This document shows positions 12,210 to 23,900 of a stretch of 64,000 nt of DNA, piece after piece. A model generated the notes under the pieces. It worked only from the letters and a program-made list of their open reading frames with translations, had not been told where the DNA came from and ran no database searches. Position 1 is the first letter of the stretch. Each line of letters starts with the position of its first letter. The DNA is from Panulirus ornatus (lineage: Eukaryota; Arthropoda; Malacostraca; Decapoda; Palinuridae). A program made the position numbers and the translations under genes. The stretch is from NCBI RefSeq assembly GCF_036320965.1, contig NC_092262.1:8074072-8138071 (forward strand), given 5' to 3'.

Positions 12210-13394
12210 GAGGATTTAGGCCATTTAAGTACCCATCTTTTTGCTTATATAGAGACGAGTAGAGAAAGCGACTGAATATAACATTGTACAACTGGTTTGC
12301 CTCTTCAGATTCCCACCGCGTCTGGCTCTGCACCAGCAGTGGTGTATCAGGCACAACAGTAATCCAAAATAGAGGGAAATAACACCCCCTGCACACCAGT
12401 AATACATGTGTAAGGAAAGCCTCGCCACACTTGTATACCTGCGTCTGGGTTAGGCTCCATCTGTGGCGAGAGGGAAGTGGCGTGCGTGTGAGTTTGATAA
12501 TGGTGTATTTGACTCCCCTTTCTTTCTTTTTTTCTTCTTCTAGTTAAGTCCAGGACACGGTTGAAAGCTAATTAGACATGATCAGGGGAGTGGTGTAGCC
12601 TTCCACACAATGGAGAGACAGTCGACCTTCGAATAAGAATGGGATATATGTACAGAAAATATAGACATTGTTTTTTTTCCCTCACGTGTCGTTGTTTTGG
12701 TATACGTATCCTATGTAAGGCGATATATATTATTCCTCTTGCTTGGCCTGCTCTGAAGTCTGCCAGTTTGTCCATTGGTATTTATAGATATATATCTCCT
12801 TTTCCTCATTTTCTTCGATGATTTTGTACAAAGGAATTCAGCTGTGAATACGTAAGAGTTGGCTTTCCCTAGCCCACGCGTAGAAACTGCTTTTCGGACT
12901 TTGTATTTACGTAATGGTATGCCACTAATGACCGGAAGGAACAATGGATTTATGTGTGTGTGTCTGTGTGTGTGTGTGTGTGTATAATACAATATCCCGG
13001 ATGTCCTAGTTTCCTCTATGAACATCCTTTACAAGGATGGTTTATTTTTGCTTGACACGAAACATGAGGCAAAGAAAAATAGAATTTCGGAGCCTAACTC
13101 TTACGTACACAGACACACACACAGAGACACCTTAGGAAAAGAAATGTTTTCACAAGAGATTTGATATTCTGGCTACACGGAAGAACGTAGAAGGCGTTTG
13201 GGGGGGCAGTGAACTTGGAGGAGGCAGTAATTATACCCTTATCAGTGACGTGTTTGTGAATATACGTTTATCGACCTTGCTTCGTGGGAATTAAAGTCGA
13301 TGTGGTACCATTACCAAGGACGGAGAGAGAGAGAGAGAGCGCATCTTGTTGATATCATATTTACATATGTTTCTTGTCTCTCGTGGGAGCTTTT
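12207..13394. other. Non-repetitive stretch, no gene recognised
   Basis: Mixed-composition sequence with a short (GT)n near 12953-12982. Open frames of 60-104 codons show no recognisable domains. Confidence 0.45.
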
Positions 13395-14150
13395 ACAGAT
13401 GTGGCCATTTACCATGTTACAGATGTGGCCATTTACCATGTTACAGATGTGGCCATTTACCATGTTACAGATGTGGTCATTGACCATGTTACAGATGTGG
13501 TCATTTACCATGTTACAGATGTGGTCATTGACCATGTTACAGATGTGGTCATTTACCATGTTACAGATGTGGCCCTTGACCATGTTACAGACGTGGCCAT
13601 TTACCATGTTACAGATGTGGCCATTTACCATGTTACAGATGTGGTCATTTACCATGTTACAGATGTGGCCATTTACCATGTTACAGATGTGGCCATTTAC
13701 CATGTTACAGATGTGGTCATTTACCATGTTACAGATGTGGCCATTGACCATGTTACAGATGTGGTCATTTACCATGTTACAGATGTGGTCATTTACCATG
13801 TTACAGATGTGGTCATTTACCATGTTACAGATGTGGTCATTTACCATGTTACAGACGTGGCCATTTACCATGTTACAGACGTGGCCATTTACCATGTTAC
13901 AGATGTGGTCATTTACCATGTTACAGACGTGGCCATTTACCATGTTACAGACGTGGCCATTTACCATGTTACAGATGTGGTCATTGACCATGTTACAGAT
14001 GTGGTCATTTATCATGTTACAGATGTGGTCATTTACCATGTTACAGATGTGGCCCTTGACCATGTTACAGACGTGGCCATTTACCATGTTACAGATGTGG
14101 CCATTTACCATGTTACAGACGTGGCCATTTACCATGTTACAGATGTGGCC
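13395..14150. repeat. 24-bp minisatellite, about 31 copies
   Basis: Unit ACAGATGTGGCCATTTACCA plus TGTT, with GCC/GTC, ATT/CTT, TAC/GAC and GAT/GAC variants. The unit length is a multiple of three and lacks stops in several frames on both strands, which creates spurious frames of 274-358 codons. Every unit contains ATG and the acceptor-like TTACAG. Confidence 0.97.
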
Positions 14151-14348
14151 CGTTGCATCATGAGGGCGCGTACCTCGAGCTCCGAGTCTCCGTGTTTGGC
14201 CTCCGACCCGACCAGCTTCGCCGCCAGCAGCGACGACAGGTGGTGGTGGTTGGCGACGCCTTCTGCAAGGCGTTGGTCGTTGGTGACCCGCCTAACCTCC
14301 TGGTCATCTTCCACAACCCCACAGCTGGCACGGTACGTCGCGACAGGG
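14143..14348. other. GC-rich island with open frames on both strands; possible exon
   Basis: About 205 bp of non-repetitive, GC-rich sequence squeezed between two minisatellites. On + it reads through from the last acceptor-like TTACAG (ending 14142) to a strong donor-like GGG|GTGAGT at 14348/14349, with codons mostly ending in G or C and the segment QVVVVGDAFCKALVVGDPP. On - it is also open (VEDDQEVRRVTNDQRLAEG), with a donor-like GAG|GTACGC near 14170. I recognise no family in either reading. It could be a single exon of an otherwise unseen gene, or chance in GC-rich DNA. Confidence 0.3.
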
Positions 14349-14409
14349 GTGAGTGCATGCTGCCTTCTTTATATTTTAACCCCACTCCCTGTTGTGCGGC
14401 TTTGGGGTT

Positions 14410-15232
14410 GGGTAGGTGGTTCGGTTCTCTCCAACCCTGCTGTGGGGTAGGGGGTTCGTTCTCTCCAACCCTGCTGTGGGGTAGGGGGTTCGGTTCTCTC
14501 CAACCCTGCTGTGGGGTAGGGGGTTCGGTTCTCTCCAACCCTGCTGTGGGGTAGGGGGTTCGGTTCTCCAACCCTGCTGTGGGGTAGGGGGTTCGGTTCT
14601 CTCCAGCCCTGCTGTGGGGTAGGGGGTTCGTTCTCTCCAACCCTGCTGTGGGGTAGGGGGTTCGTTCTCTCCAACCCTGCTGTGGGGTAGGGGGTTCGTT
14701 CTCTCCAACCCTGCTGTGGGGTAGGGGGTTCGTTCTCTCCAACCCTGCTGTGGGGTAGGGGGTTCGGTTCTCCAACCCTGCTGTGGGGTAGGGGGTTCGT
14801 TCTCTCCAACCCTGCTGTGGGGTAGGGGGTTCGTTCTCTCCAACCCTGCTGTGGGGTAGGGGGTTCGGTTCTCTCCAACCCTGCTGTGGGGTAGGGGTTC
14901 GGTTCTCCAACCCTGCTGTGGGGTAGGGGGTTCGGTTCTCTCCAGCCCTGCTGTGGGGTAGGGGGTTCGTTCTCTCCAACCGTGCTGTGGGGTAGGGGGT
15001 TCGGTCTCTCCAACCCTGCTGTGGGGTAGGGGGTTCGGTCTCTCCAACCCTGCTGTGGGGTAGGGGGTTCGGTTCTCTCCAACCCTGCTGTGGGGTAGGG
15101 GGTTCGGTCTCTCCAACCCTGCTGTGGGGTAGGGGGTTCGGTCTCTCCAACCCTGCTGTGGGGTAGGGGGTTCGGTTCTCCAACCCTGCTGTGGGGTAGG
15201 GGGTTCGGTTCTCCAACCCTGCTGTGGGGTTG
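14410..15232. repeat. ~34-bp minisatellite, about 24 copies
   Basis: Unit around GGTAGGGGGTTCGGTTCTCT followed by CCAACCCTGCTGTGG, with length variants (loss of TCTC, GGTT/GTT). The variable unit length shifts frames, and all three minus frames stay open for 287-364 codons as an artefact. Confidence 0.96.
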
Positions 15233-15811
15233 TAGCCAAGCACCCACCTCACCCCAAGCCACAGCTTAGTATTGCATGACAGCGTCTGCCTAGATTGAAG
15301 TGTCCTTGTGGGGTGTTGGCTGTCAGTTTAGGGCCATTTTAATGTAGGGTTGTTTCCACGCGCCCTAATGATCGTAGTGGTATGGCTGAAAGGGGCGGGG
15401 GTTTTGGGGTAGTCAGAGGTGGAGAGGTTGGGTTTTTTTTTCCCCAGGCCTACTCTTAAGGGCGATTTGCGTCCATCTTGCTTATTCATTCGTACTAGGC
15501 TATGACGATGTATGGCTCACCACCACCTGTGGGCAAGACAGTGCATTTCTTTTCTGTGTGATGGGGTGGTCATAAGATCTTCCCTACAGGGGACACAGGT
15601 CAAAGGGGTCAAACCATTCACATCCAGGAGTGTATGTGATGACCCTTGATAGCCAATCCATTTATATAGTTCATCTTCTTCAACAGTGGCACCTTGGCGA
15701 TGTATATTTTTTTTTTTCCCATATACATCTATTCATTATAGTGTTTTCCTGTTGTGATAGACTATTTGAACCTCCAGCCCCCACCATATAATTGTTTTAC
15801 CTCCCATCCCA
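15233..15811. other. Spacer, no gene recognised
   Basis: About 580 bp of mixed sequence with a T run near 15706-15717. No gene supported. Confidence 0.45.
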
Positions 15812-16706
15812 ACTTTAGCCTCCCACTTGATCCTCTGTCATCTTTAGCCTCCCACTTGATCCTCTGTCATCTTTAGCCTCCCACTTGATCCTCTGTCATC
15901 TTTAGCCTCCCACTTGATCCTCTGTCATCTTTAGCCTCCCACTTGATCCTCTGTCATCTTTAGCCTCCCACTTGATCCTCTGTCATCTCTAGCCTCCCAC
16001 TTGATCCTCTGTCATCTTTAGCCTCCCACTCGATCCTCTGTCATCTCTAGCCTCCCACTCGATCCTCTGTCATCTCTAGCCTCCCACTTGATCCTCTGTC
16101 ATCTTTAGCCTCCCACTCGATCCTCTGTCATCTTTAGCCTCCCACTTGATCCTCTGTCATCTTTAGCCTCCCACTCGATCCTCTGTCATCTTTAGCCTCC
16201 CACTTGATCCTCTGTCATCTCTAGCCTCCCACTTGATCCTCTGTCATCTCTAGCCTCCCACTCGATCCTCTGTCATCTCTAGCCTCCCACTTGATCCTCT
16301 GTCATCTTTAGCCTCCCACTCGATCCTCTGTCATCTTTAGCCTCCCACTTGATCCTCTGTCATCTTTAGCCTCCCACTCGATCCTCTGTCATCTTTAGCC
16401 TCCCACTTGATCCTCTGTCATCTCTAGCCTCCCACTTGATCCTCTGTCATCTCTAGCCTCCCACTTGATCCTCTGTCATCTCTAGCCTCCCACTTGATCC
16501 TCTGTCATCTCTAGCCTCCCACTTGATCCTCTGTCATCTCTAGCCTCCCACTTGATCCTCTGTCATCTTTAGCCTCCCACTTGATCCTCTGTCATCTCTA
16601 GCCTCCCACTTGATCCTCTGTCATCTCTAGCCTCCCACTTGATCCTCTGTCATCTTTAGCCTCCCACTTGATCCTCTGTCATCTCTAGCCTCCCACTTGA
16701 TCCTCA
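15812..16706. repeat. 29-bp minisatellite, about 31 copies
   Basis: Unit CTTTAGCCTCCCACTTGATC plus CTCTGTCAT, pyrimidine-rich on +. Two binary variants (TTTAGCC/TCTAGCC and ACTTGAT/ACTCGAT) occur in runs, so unit types form blocks. It contains no long frames. Confidence 0.97.
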
Positions 16707-18384
16707 TACGAAAAAGAATTTGTTTAAAATCTTGATGAGAAAATTAGAAGCCTCTTCCATCACTCTTCGCTCCTTTTTCTAACTTGAGTCCTCCCGGAAA
16801 ATGTCCATTACTTCATTACAACACAAGGATACCGTATCTTCTCCCTTAAACGAAGTTATAAACTTCCTTTTTTTTTTTTCATTGTTATTTCTATTATATG
16901 TTGTAGGCTTAAAGGTGAACAGAATACACTACCCCGACACCGAACTGTAGTGGCATTACAAGGGTATGCCATGGAGGACAGTACAGCAGCTTGTACGATA
17001 GCAGTTTGTATGTGGTTGATTTCATTATTCCTCTATCTGGCTGGAGACGCGAGCACAAATTGCTAGCCAAATTGTTTGCGGTGGGGGGTGTGGCGTGGTA
17101 AAGTGGTTGGTCGTTACGAGTGGTCAGGGCCAATGGATAATCATTATCACGGTTATATGGTGATGGGCGAGATTAATAAGTGGACTGATTACATGTCACT
17201 TTAGGAAAAAAAAATGTAATCATATGGTGATAGAATGATTACATTGAATTGTGAAGTAATCATGAGAGGGGAAAATGATTGTGATTATGAATGGAAAGTC
17301 CCATTCAAGGATATGTGGGTGAATGGTGATAGTGAGGAGGTATGTATGGTAATAGTGACGGTGGAATGGTGAGTTGTGGCGAGAGATGAGTCATAATGAG
17401 TAACATGGTAATGTGGGATTGAGTGGTGATGGTGAGTAATACAGAGATGACGTGGCGATGGTGATTAATGGTGATCTAGTGGCTTGCTATAGTGACCAAT
17501 ATTGACCATGGACGGGGGTCCTCACCTGTGGCTAGTGAATAACATGGCAAGTAGCTGATGGTGATATGAGTGGGACTAACGATAGGTGTAGTTGTAATGG
17601 TCGTAGCCATTGCTGCATCGTAACAATGGGTTTGAAGAGGAAGAGTGGCTGGTTAGGTTAGGTTTCGTAAGGGATATCACAGAAGAACGTTAATGAACAG
17701 TTGAATTAGTTAAGCAGGTTAGCCCCCATTCTGACTTCGTTTTCGTCATTAACTGATGGTCGACCAGGACGTAAAGGTTGGTTTATCTATTTGTGCTTTG
17801 CATGGCATTACTATTGTCAAAATGGACTTGTTAGATGTTTGATGGGTAGCTTGTGTCGTATGTAGTACTGATTTGGGGGCCTTGTATCACCTTTTTTCCC
17901 CCCCATTATTGCTTATATCAAATATTCTTTTTCCCCCAGTTATTGCTTATATGCATATGCTTATGATTATAAATTAAAGGATGTTTTATGGCATGACTGT
18001 TCTCCTACTGTAAAGGTAACTGTGAACTCCCTCTTCAACTGTGAACTCCCCTTTGATGATTCGGTGACTGGCATTGCAAACTTATGATCCCTTCGCCTAG
18101 GCTTGCTTGCCAGTGCAGGCTGACAGCAAGCATCTCTCCCAGCTGTTCATCCCTCCTCAGGCACCGTCTTTGCTTGGGGTAAAACACCCAGGCTAATATG
18201 ACAGCCTAGCCAGCAGACATCAGTAACTTGACTGAGTTTGTTTCTCCAGGGCTGGTTGGTCATCCACGTTAAGGTGTTTTAAGTCTTCACGGCCAGGCGT
18301 TTGACTTTCCAAAGACTGAGAAATTACGTTTACTCATCATGAAAGGTGTGCTGTCAGCGATTGTTATTTATTTATTCTGTTTAT
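16707..18384. other. Non-repetitive stretch with cryptic GTGATGG simplicity; no gene recognised
   Basis: 17160-17620 is enriched in the trinucleotides GTG and ATG (words like GTGATGGTGAG) without forming a clean tandem array. A short GGTTAGGTTAGGTT lies near 17652-17665. No gene is supported. Confidence 0.45.
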
Positions 18385-18605
18385 TATACTTGATCGCTGT
18401 TTCCCGCGTCAGCGAGATAGCGCAAGGAAACAGACGAAGAATGGCCCAACCCCCCATGTACAAATACATGTACATAAACGCCCATACACTCACATATACA
18501 TTCCAACATATACATACACAGACATATACATATGTACATATTCATACTTGCTGCCTTCATCTATTCTCGTCGCCACCCCGCCGCACAGCGATTATATGTT
18601 CACAT
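18385..18605 (-). mobile_element. Old RTE-type LINE 3'-UTR fragment
   Basis: Read on the minus strand, it has the diverged tail word CTATCTCGCTGACGCGGGAA followed by AACAGCGATCAAGTATA. Upstream is the TTCGTCTGTTTCCTTGCG word and a stretch of TGTATATG-like 3'-UTR sequence. It ends with the CACCGTTCGG-type border words near 18560-18590. No coding part remains. The tail differs from the young copies, indicating an older subfamily. Confidence 0.75.
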
Positions 18606-18842
18606 ATATATTTGATGAACGTTTAGGGGAGAGTGAAGAGTTGATAATAAACTTAGCATGATGCATATTGGTTAAGTGCATGTTCAGCTTTAAATGTGTT
18701 TCTAGATGGCTTTTATTTGGATGTTTTATTTTTCATCTTTATCATAGGTGTAGTACACTTCTTTCAGGGATTGGAATTGGATCAGCATTGTCGCTCAGTC
18801 TATTACTTTCACTTTGGGTTAGAGATCCTGTATCATGTGTTG

Positions 18843-18846
<4 letters not shown>
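18606..18846. other. Short unique spacer, no gene recognised
   Basis: AT-rich sequence between the LINE fragment and the (CT)n array; nothing recognised. Confidence 0.4.

Positions 18847-18908
<62 letters not shown>
18847..18908. repeat. (CT)n microsatellite
   Basis: About 60 bp of CT dinucleotides. Confidence 0.96.
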
Positions 18909-18910
<2 letters not shown>

Positions 18911-20839
18911 TATCATATTCTGTGCATGAATGTCATGCTAAGTAATGAGAATTGGTATTATATATATAACCACTTGACTCCAGTCACAGAGATAGCAGCT
19001 GCTGCAATATGAACAGCAGTTGCTCACCACCAACACCAATAGCTGTGACTGTGTGTAGTGAGAGGGTTGCCAGTCCCCCCTCCCCGAGTGGCTAGGACAA
19101 GGTTGAAGCAGAGATAAAATGGCTGGACATAATTAGAGTTCACTTTCTGTATCTGGTTAAGTGGCATCAACTTACCCATTGGTAGCTCAGAGTTGCATGC
19201 AAGCAGTACAGGGGGTGGGGGTGGGTTAGTAGCTGGACAGCAAAACATTAACTCGTCATTAGAGCTGTGTTGATAATTGATCCTTGGTAGCCAAGGCATT
19301 GGACTTCTCTCTTCACCCAATACAAAACATACTGGGACTTGTATAAAGGTAGAGTGAAAATGAATCATTCCTTAAAATGGGGGAGTCTCTGAAGCGTAAC
19401 CAGTTTAAAATCTTCATTGTTGATTGTATCCGTATATTTCCATTGCAATGAATTTAATGTTATTATAAAGTTTTCAGTTGTGTATAGAGCCATGATGGTA
19501 TATAGGTTCCAGATTAAACAAACTGATGCCATGTGAAATAATGAAACTTTTTATGGTATTCTTCTTACATCATACAGATTGTAGTCTCATATATATTACA
19601 GTAAGAATACAGATTAGCTTGAACTGAAGTGTCCTGGCTGGCTTCACAAAATGTTTACCTTGGTAGGATAGAAGAGTAGGGTTTGGGTGTGCATGTGATT
19701 GACTAAGAATTATGTTGTGATACTTGGTCAGGGATGAAGAAGAAATATGATTGAGGAAAGAGAACAGATGAATGAATCTATGTGAGGGGAGTAGGAAAAG
19801 AGAAAAGAAAATGGAAGAAAAGAGAATGATATGTAAGGAAATGAGGTAGAGGACTATGAATGGACTGAAAGGAGCAGGAGTTTTCTTTGTAATATGTAAC
19901 ATCACACTGGGGAGGACAACATTGTAGGTGTTTTTGCATTGAGGAGAAATTTTTACACGGGCGTTTGTATCTGGGTAAGAAATAGAAGTCAAAAAGAAAT
20001 GAGAAGAATATAAAAAGTAAGAGAAAAATGATAGTGTTAAAGGAGGAAGTTACATGAATGCAGTTTGAAAAGAATTTGAGTGTGGTCTCTGCTCCACATC
20101 TGATCAGGCTCGGTTATATAACTGTGAGTGAGGGGGAGTGGAAATTCACTTGACAGTGCTCTATATAGTCCTGTTGGGCTATGTGGCAGTGGGTGGGTAG
20201 AGTTGAGTCACTAACTGCTGGCCATACTAGAAGGGCTTCAGTCATCCTGCTATGAGCATTTTGTTCCCTTGAGTGCTCCCAAATGGCTCATGCGTGCTTT
20301 TGCTATTTCCTTTTATTTTGCATTCCTCATGTCTATGAAATTGTAATGCCATGTACAATTTTCCCCATTTAGTTTTTTGATGTACACTCCCCCTGCTGTT
20401 TACAACTTTTCATGCATAATTGCACTCAACCTTTGATGTTAATCAATATGTAGCCATTTCTTTTAATGTATTTTTTTATTTTCATTTGTCATGTAACACT
20501 TTATTTTTGTGGTAGTCATAGAAAGGGTGTGATAATTGTGTCTTATACTCTGTATTCCTTTTCTGTGGGATTCAGGAATATTGTGGAATGTAAAAGAGAT
20601 GCTAACAGTGCTTTTATTTGTATAGTATGTTTTGGTTGGATACTCATTTTCTGATGAGTAAACCACATATGTGTGGCTTATACAAAGGGTAAGATGCTTC
20701 ATAGTTTATGTTTCTCTGTGTATGGGGTAATACTGTAGTGAATGTATTGTGTACAGCATTTTTTTGTATTATGCTAGGCATTCAGTTTGGAAGGAAATTG
20801 GTATTGAAGGATGTATAAATGACGAGCATTTTATTTCAG
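18909..20839. other. Unique sequence upstream of the first TPST coding exon
   Basis: AT-rich, non-repetitive. Because the first coding exon of TPST begins at a splice acceptor (TTATTTCAG ending 20839), at least one 5'-UTR exon and the promoter must lie to the left. I could not place them. Frames such as 19570-19992 (-) show no domain. Confidence 0.5.
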
Positions 20840-20971
20840 AAGAGTTATGTTGTGATGTGGAGAATGGTGCGGCGGTACCTGCCCCACGCTTTGGTAGGGG
20901 CAGTCATCTTGGTGCTCATCTACCGCACCCAGCGTCCCTGCCAAGACACACTCCAGCGACCACACAGACAG
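20840..20971 (+). CDS. TPST: TPST exon 1 (cytosolic tail and membrane anchor)
   Basis: The exon opens after the acceptor TTATTTCAG (ending 20839). The first in-frame ATG inside it is at 20855 (MWRMVRR); a second ATG at 20864 is equally possible and would shorten the tail by three residues. The ATG at 20819 lies in the intron side of the acceptor. The segment [15 protein letters not shown] is the type II signal-anchor with basic residues on its cytosolic side. The donor is CAG|GTAGAT, phase 0. Confidence 0.85.
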
Positions 20972-23900
20972 GTAGATCTTGCCAGTTACTATTGTACAGT
21001 GATAGATACACACAGGGAAATACACAGTTCCTCATATGTGATGTAAAGGAAATCATTAGAGGATCATACAGTTGTGAAGTTGTAGCTGTTCTCCCACATC
21101 TTTTGATTACTATTTGTGTCTTATTAGGAGAGTGTTTTTTTGATTACTATTTGTATCTCATGAGAAGAGAGCATTACACTCGTGTTGACCTATCTCTTAA
21201 CCTTGTATATATTTAACATGTCTTTACCCCTTTGTATGTATGTACACACTTAAACGTGCTAGCTTATGACAGGTACCCATTTCATTAACCAGCTCTTAGG
21301 GGAAGAAGAACAGCAGATTGGAATATGGACTAGCTGCCAGGACTAGGATTTGATACACAGTCTGCCTGTATATTCATGACTCAGGTCTGTGTAGAAGTTG
21401 TGCTGTAAGAGACATTCTTGTGTCTAATTTTGACACTTTGGGTTTCAATTTTATTGTTGTTAATTGCTCATTATATCAAATGTTTGATACATATTAGTGA
21501 TTGAGTTTGGCTTTGGTAATTCCTACCATATAGAAGGAAAGCAAGGACTTGTAGAGCACCTGCTCGGCTAGATTATGTTTTAGTGCCTCATTATTGGAGG
21601 AATTGCAGCAGCCAGCCACCTGAAGGGTGCTCGATTTTGTTTTGACAGTCTTACATCTAGGTGATGATTGGCTCACTACCTGACCTATTTAAGTGGGTCA
21701 TGGGAAATTTATATTGTCAGAACTAATTCTCAAAATGTCATGGTATCTCCAAAGTTAACTTTTGGCTAAAGGTTTGAAAATTAAATTCTCAGCAGCACTG
21801 GCAGCTGGATTATGTCCCTCCTTAAGAATTGAACATTTTCATGTTCTCTTTCCATGTTTTACTTTTTTTTTGTGATTTCTTACAATTCTTCACCTGACTT
21901 CTGTTATCTCGTTTTCACTTAGTATTGATGTACTCTTAAGGTAAGATTATTTTTTCTTTCCTTTGATTTTCACATAATAGCATTACATAGTTTGCAATGA
22001 ATATGTTTCTTATGTACAAATGTGACATATAATCAAAATGCAATCTTTTTTGCATTTAAACATAATCATATGTACATCTTGATTCCACACAAATTCATGT
22101 TTGGTACATTCCATTTGTGAAATTTTTACTTTGATGCTTTAATTCATTTAATTTTTGTACATACAGTATTGTAAAGGGTTTGTATCATATGTGCCACCAC
22201 TGCATTGTTATGAGATTTCAGACATGGCGCAGCTCAGGAACTTTTGGATACTTTAGTTCCTTGTTAAACTGTTTTACTCTACAGTAAAATGGAAACATTA
22301 ATGTATTATTTTACATGCATTTGAGGATTTCATCCCAGCACCCTCTGAATTCTATTCTCAGATTTTAATTTCCTGGTGATTTTTGTTTCCCATAATGCCA
22401 CCAGAATCATACACTTCATATCACTCAGGTATGTTAGCTACTGTTGCAGTATAAATTTTGTAGATTTCTTTTTTCTCCCCATCACCCTTATCTTGTTTCA
22501 AATCATGCCCTTTGTAAGGCTTCACAGCAGGGACTGGTTTTCACCGTTTAGATCAAAAACAGAGGAAAATCATCAATAAATTCCTTGTAGAGTATGAATA
22601 TCCATGGGAAATAGATATAACTATGATGCAGGTATAGATGAAAACTAAACTAAATTTAAGTGAAGCCATTTCTTAGCTTTTTCTCACCTTTGATGATAGT
22701 TTCCTTACTTCTTTTTCCTGCTTCTGAAAGCTTCAGAAACATTGTAAGGGGGCTCTTGATTTGCCCTTGTATCACTTCTTTCCCGTCCACCTTTAGGTTT
22801 CTTTCTAATCCACCGTTAGTTGTGATTTATGGATTTATTGTAGGATAAAGAACAATCCAGTTGATGTTGAAGTAAGAAGTTGTAAGTTTTGTACCCTCAG
22901 AACCTTCATCCCTTCTCCCACCCTGTGACTCGCTTCCATTTCCATGTTTCAATTTGTTGCAGTCCAGAGGAACAGAGGACTGGGCCTTTGAGGGAATATC
23001 CTCACCTGGTCCCCTTCTCTGTTCCTTCTTTTGGAAAATTTAGAAAAAACCAGAGGGGAGGATTTCCAGCCACCCGCTCCCTCCCCTTTTAATCACCTTC
23101 TACGACACACAGGGAATACGTGGGAAGTATTCTTTCTCCCATATTTGTGTGTGTGTGTGTGTGTGTATGTATGTGTGTCAGCCAGGTACCCAGTTAATCA
23201 ACCTGAACTATCTCCTTGGGGAAGATGAGTAACTGGGTGGACTGTGGACCACCTGCTGTGACCAGAATTTGAACCAATGCAAGCTTGACCCTGGGCGAAC
23301 CATAAACGAGTCATAGTCAGCATTGCTTTCTTATACATAACAGAGGCCTACAATTATCATAAAAATTATGCATTGATATAATTCTTTCTTTTTGGAGTAT
23401 AATTATTTCTTTCTTTTTGGAGTAACATATTGTAATACTCTAACAAAAAATATATTCCAATGCGAGTTGTAGTGATATGAATAACAACCACTCTTTAGTC
23501 ATATCTTAAAATCTTTGAAACAGATGTTACGGCCTCTCCTCACCCTCCTTGCCTCATCTTTTAGCCTCTTTCAACAGTAGAGATTCTGATAATTATTCGT
23601 TGAGATATTCTCTAATATGTAATTATATTCTTTTTCAACCTTATAATACATCCATGTCCTGTGTGAATTTTTGAAGCATGATAAAAGTAATGACCTCAGA
23701 AATAATAGGGAATCATCTGATACATATAAATATCCTCATACACCCATTCCCCTTTTTATGCGGCATCACCACATGTGATTTTGCTAGTCATGAGGAACCT
23801 ACTTCTACCGGTCCCTCATTTTTTGTGGTCAAAATTCACTACTGTGCGGGTGTGTTTAGTAGAAAATGCAATTTCGGTATACCTGTTTATTTGATTTTTT

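Noticed and set aside
13300..15262. Long open frames of 274-364 codons on both strands
   Set aside because: They are read through 24-bp and ~34-bp minisatellites in several frames at once; the peptide is a pure echo of the DNA repeat and there is no unique domain.
19570..19992. 140-codon minus-strand frame
   Set aside because: No recognisable domain, AT-rich composition and no flanking splice or start context; considered chance.
20819..20854. Upstream ATG for TPST at 20819
   Set aside because: It lies before the TTATTTCAG acceptor, in the intron, and would add residues unlike the short basic tail expected before the anchor.
23178..23310. Possible tRNA gene
   Set aside because: A box-B-like GAATTTGAACC is present, but no acceptor stem, D-arm or anticodon stem can be paired; better explained as a tRNA-derived SINE.
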